Shown here: positions 43,227 through 44,081 of the stretch, in pieces
Layout of the letters: each line of letters starts with the position of its first letter
How positions within the stretch are numbered: the stretch's first letter is position 1
Assembly (NCBI GenBank): GCA_036397875.1
Contig: DASWIC010000062.1
Location: 1-44,081, forward strand
Length of the DNA stretch: 44,081 bases
Direction: 5' to 3'
DNA from: SG8-41 sp036397875
GTDB taxonomy: Bacteria; Pseudomonadota; Gammaproteobacteria; Burkholderiales; SG8-41
Made by a program: the position numbers and the translations under genes
Notes under the pieces: generated by a model
Database searches by the model: none
What the model saw: only the letters and a program-made list of their open reading frames with translations
What the model was told of the DNA's origin: nothing

Positions 43227-44081
43227 ATGATGGGCTTGGTCCGTAGCGCCTGCGCGGCCGTATCGATCGTCTGCCTGGCCATGACGGTTGCCGTGGCCTC
43301 CGAAGTCGCTCCCGAGTCCGCAGCACCGCCCGCCGCTCGCGTGCCGCAGGAGTTCAGCGTCGACGCGCTGTCCGTGGTCAAGGTGCGCAGCAAGGCGGTC
43401 GCCAACGCGCGCACTTCCCGCACCCTGGGTTCGCAGCGAGAGGGTACCGGGGTCGTGATCGACTCGGAGGGCCTGGTGCTCACGATCGGGTACCTGATCG
43501 TCGAAGCGGAGACGGTCGAGCTGTCCACGGCCGACGGGCGCGCGTTTCCGGCCACGGTGGTCGGTTACGACAACGCCAGCGGGTTCGGACTGCTCAAGGC
43601 GCTGCGGCCGCTGCCGGTCAAGCCGGTCCAGTTCGGGCAGTCCGCGACGCTCGCGGAGCGCGAGATGGTACTGATCGTGGGATTCGACGGCGTCGCGCCG
43701 GCCTACGTGGTGTCGCGCCGGCCATTCGTCGGCTACTGGGAATACCTGCTCGACGAGGCGATCTACACCGCGCCGGCCACCGTCAACTGGAGCGGCGCGG
43801 CGCTGCTCAACCGCGATGGCAGGCTGCTCGGCATCGGCTCGCTGGTGGTGGGCGATGCGATGGGGTCACGGACGCAGGTGCCCGGCAACATGTTCGTGCC
43901 GATCGACCTGCTGAAGCCGATGCTCGGTGATCTCATCGCAACCGGCAGGCGGTCCGGCAGGACGCGCCCGTGGCTCGGCATCAATACCCAGGAAGTGCAG
44001 GGCAACGTGATCATCACGCGCGTGTCCCCGGAGAGCCCGGCGGAGGCGGCCAGCTTGCGGACCGGGGACATCATCGTCGGC
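43227..44081 (+). CDS. HtrA/DegP-like protein with PDZ domain, probably inactive, 3'-truncated
   Basis: 285 codons are open to the window edge. The ATG at 43227 gives a signal peptide (MMGLVRSACAAVSIVCLAMT...AVAS); in-frame ATGs at 43188 and 43176 would add residues. The trypsin-like fold is seen in GTGVVIDSEGLVLTIGYLI, VVGYDNASGFGLLKAL and NWSGAALLNRDGRLLGI, and a PDZ domain begins at PWLGINTQEVQG. The His of the usual TNAHVV is missing (TIGYLIV), and the Asp of the DLALLK-type segment is Gly or Phe (GFGLLK); the Ser region is kept as NWSGA. It is therefore likely a pseudoprotease, perhaps a chaperone or sensor. The end lies outside the window. Confidence 0.85.
   Translation, partial: MMGLVRSACAAVSIVCLAMTVAVASEVAPESAAPPAARVPQEFSVDALSVVKVRSKAVANARTSRTLGSQREGTGVVIDSEGLVLTIGYLIVEAETVELSTADGRAFPATVVGYDNASGFGLLKALRPLPVKPVQFGQSATLAEREMVLIVGFDGVAPAYVVSRRPFVGYWEYLLDEAIYTAPATVNWSGAALLNRDGRLLGIGSLVVGDAMGSRTQVPGNMFVPIDLLKPMLGDLIATGRRSGRTRPWLGINTQEVQGNVIITRVSPESPAEAASLRTGDIIVG

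Overview
The window is a G+C-rich chromosomal segment. It most likely comes from a betaproteobacterium or a close relative. This rests on housekeeping synteny (argD-argF-argG-yajQ beside rpsT/murJ; ribF-ileS-lspA-ispH followed by minor pilin genes, the neighbourhood known from Pseudomonas and many Betaproteobacteria) and on protein flavour; I cannot name the genus. No transposase, integrase, CRISPR array or rRNA is visible.

Left third (1-17,854), core metabolism: a 5'-truncated glutamine amidotransferase; then on the minus strand yajQ and the overlapping arginine genes argG, argF and argD; rpsT, with its own promoter and a terminator that abuts argD; murJ; an exported transglutaminase-like protein overlapping a TlpA-type thioredoxin; divergent cysB and a short sulfur operon (haemoprotein sulfite/nitrite reductase, DUF934 protein, and SUMT, which makes the sirohaem precursor); then ribF, ileS, lspA and ispH.

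Right two thirds (18,026-41,768): three complete minor-pilin/PilY1 operons in tandem, all on the minus strand and all in the order pilE-like, GspH/FimT, PilV, PilW, PilX, PilY1. Operon 1 (18,026-24,731) is the type normally found after ispH. Operons 2 (25,543-33,339) and 3 (34,453-41,768) resemble each other more than operon 1: they share pilin C-terminal Cys motifs, GspH tails, PilX N-termini and a leader hairpin. The gene products should form a priming complex and tip adhesin for type IV pili; three sets suggest interchangeable or specialised tips. The PilY1 proteins differ in metal-site status. PilY1-1 has a clear C-terminal Ca loop but an altered MIDAS. PilY1-2 has a canonical MIDAS plus a Cys-rich tandem repeat. 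PilY1-3 has a degenerate MIDAS but EF-hand-like loops. A secreted TonB-C-terminal-domain protein follows operon 2.

Between operons 2 and 3 lie a Fur/Irr-like regulator (divergent from operon 2) and tRNA-Thr(CGT). A second, nearly identical tRNA-Thr(CGT) lies upstream of operon 3, still preceded by what looks like the last codons of a lost fur copy. Operon 3 is therefore bracketed by ~128-bp direct repeats, which points to duplication or recombination of a module 'pil operon - fur - tRNA-Thr'. The window ends with an SDR-family protein lacking the usual Tyr/Lys pair and a 3'-truncated, apparently inactive HtrA-like protein.
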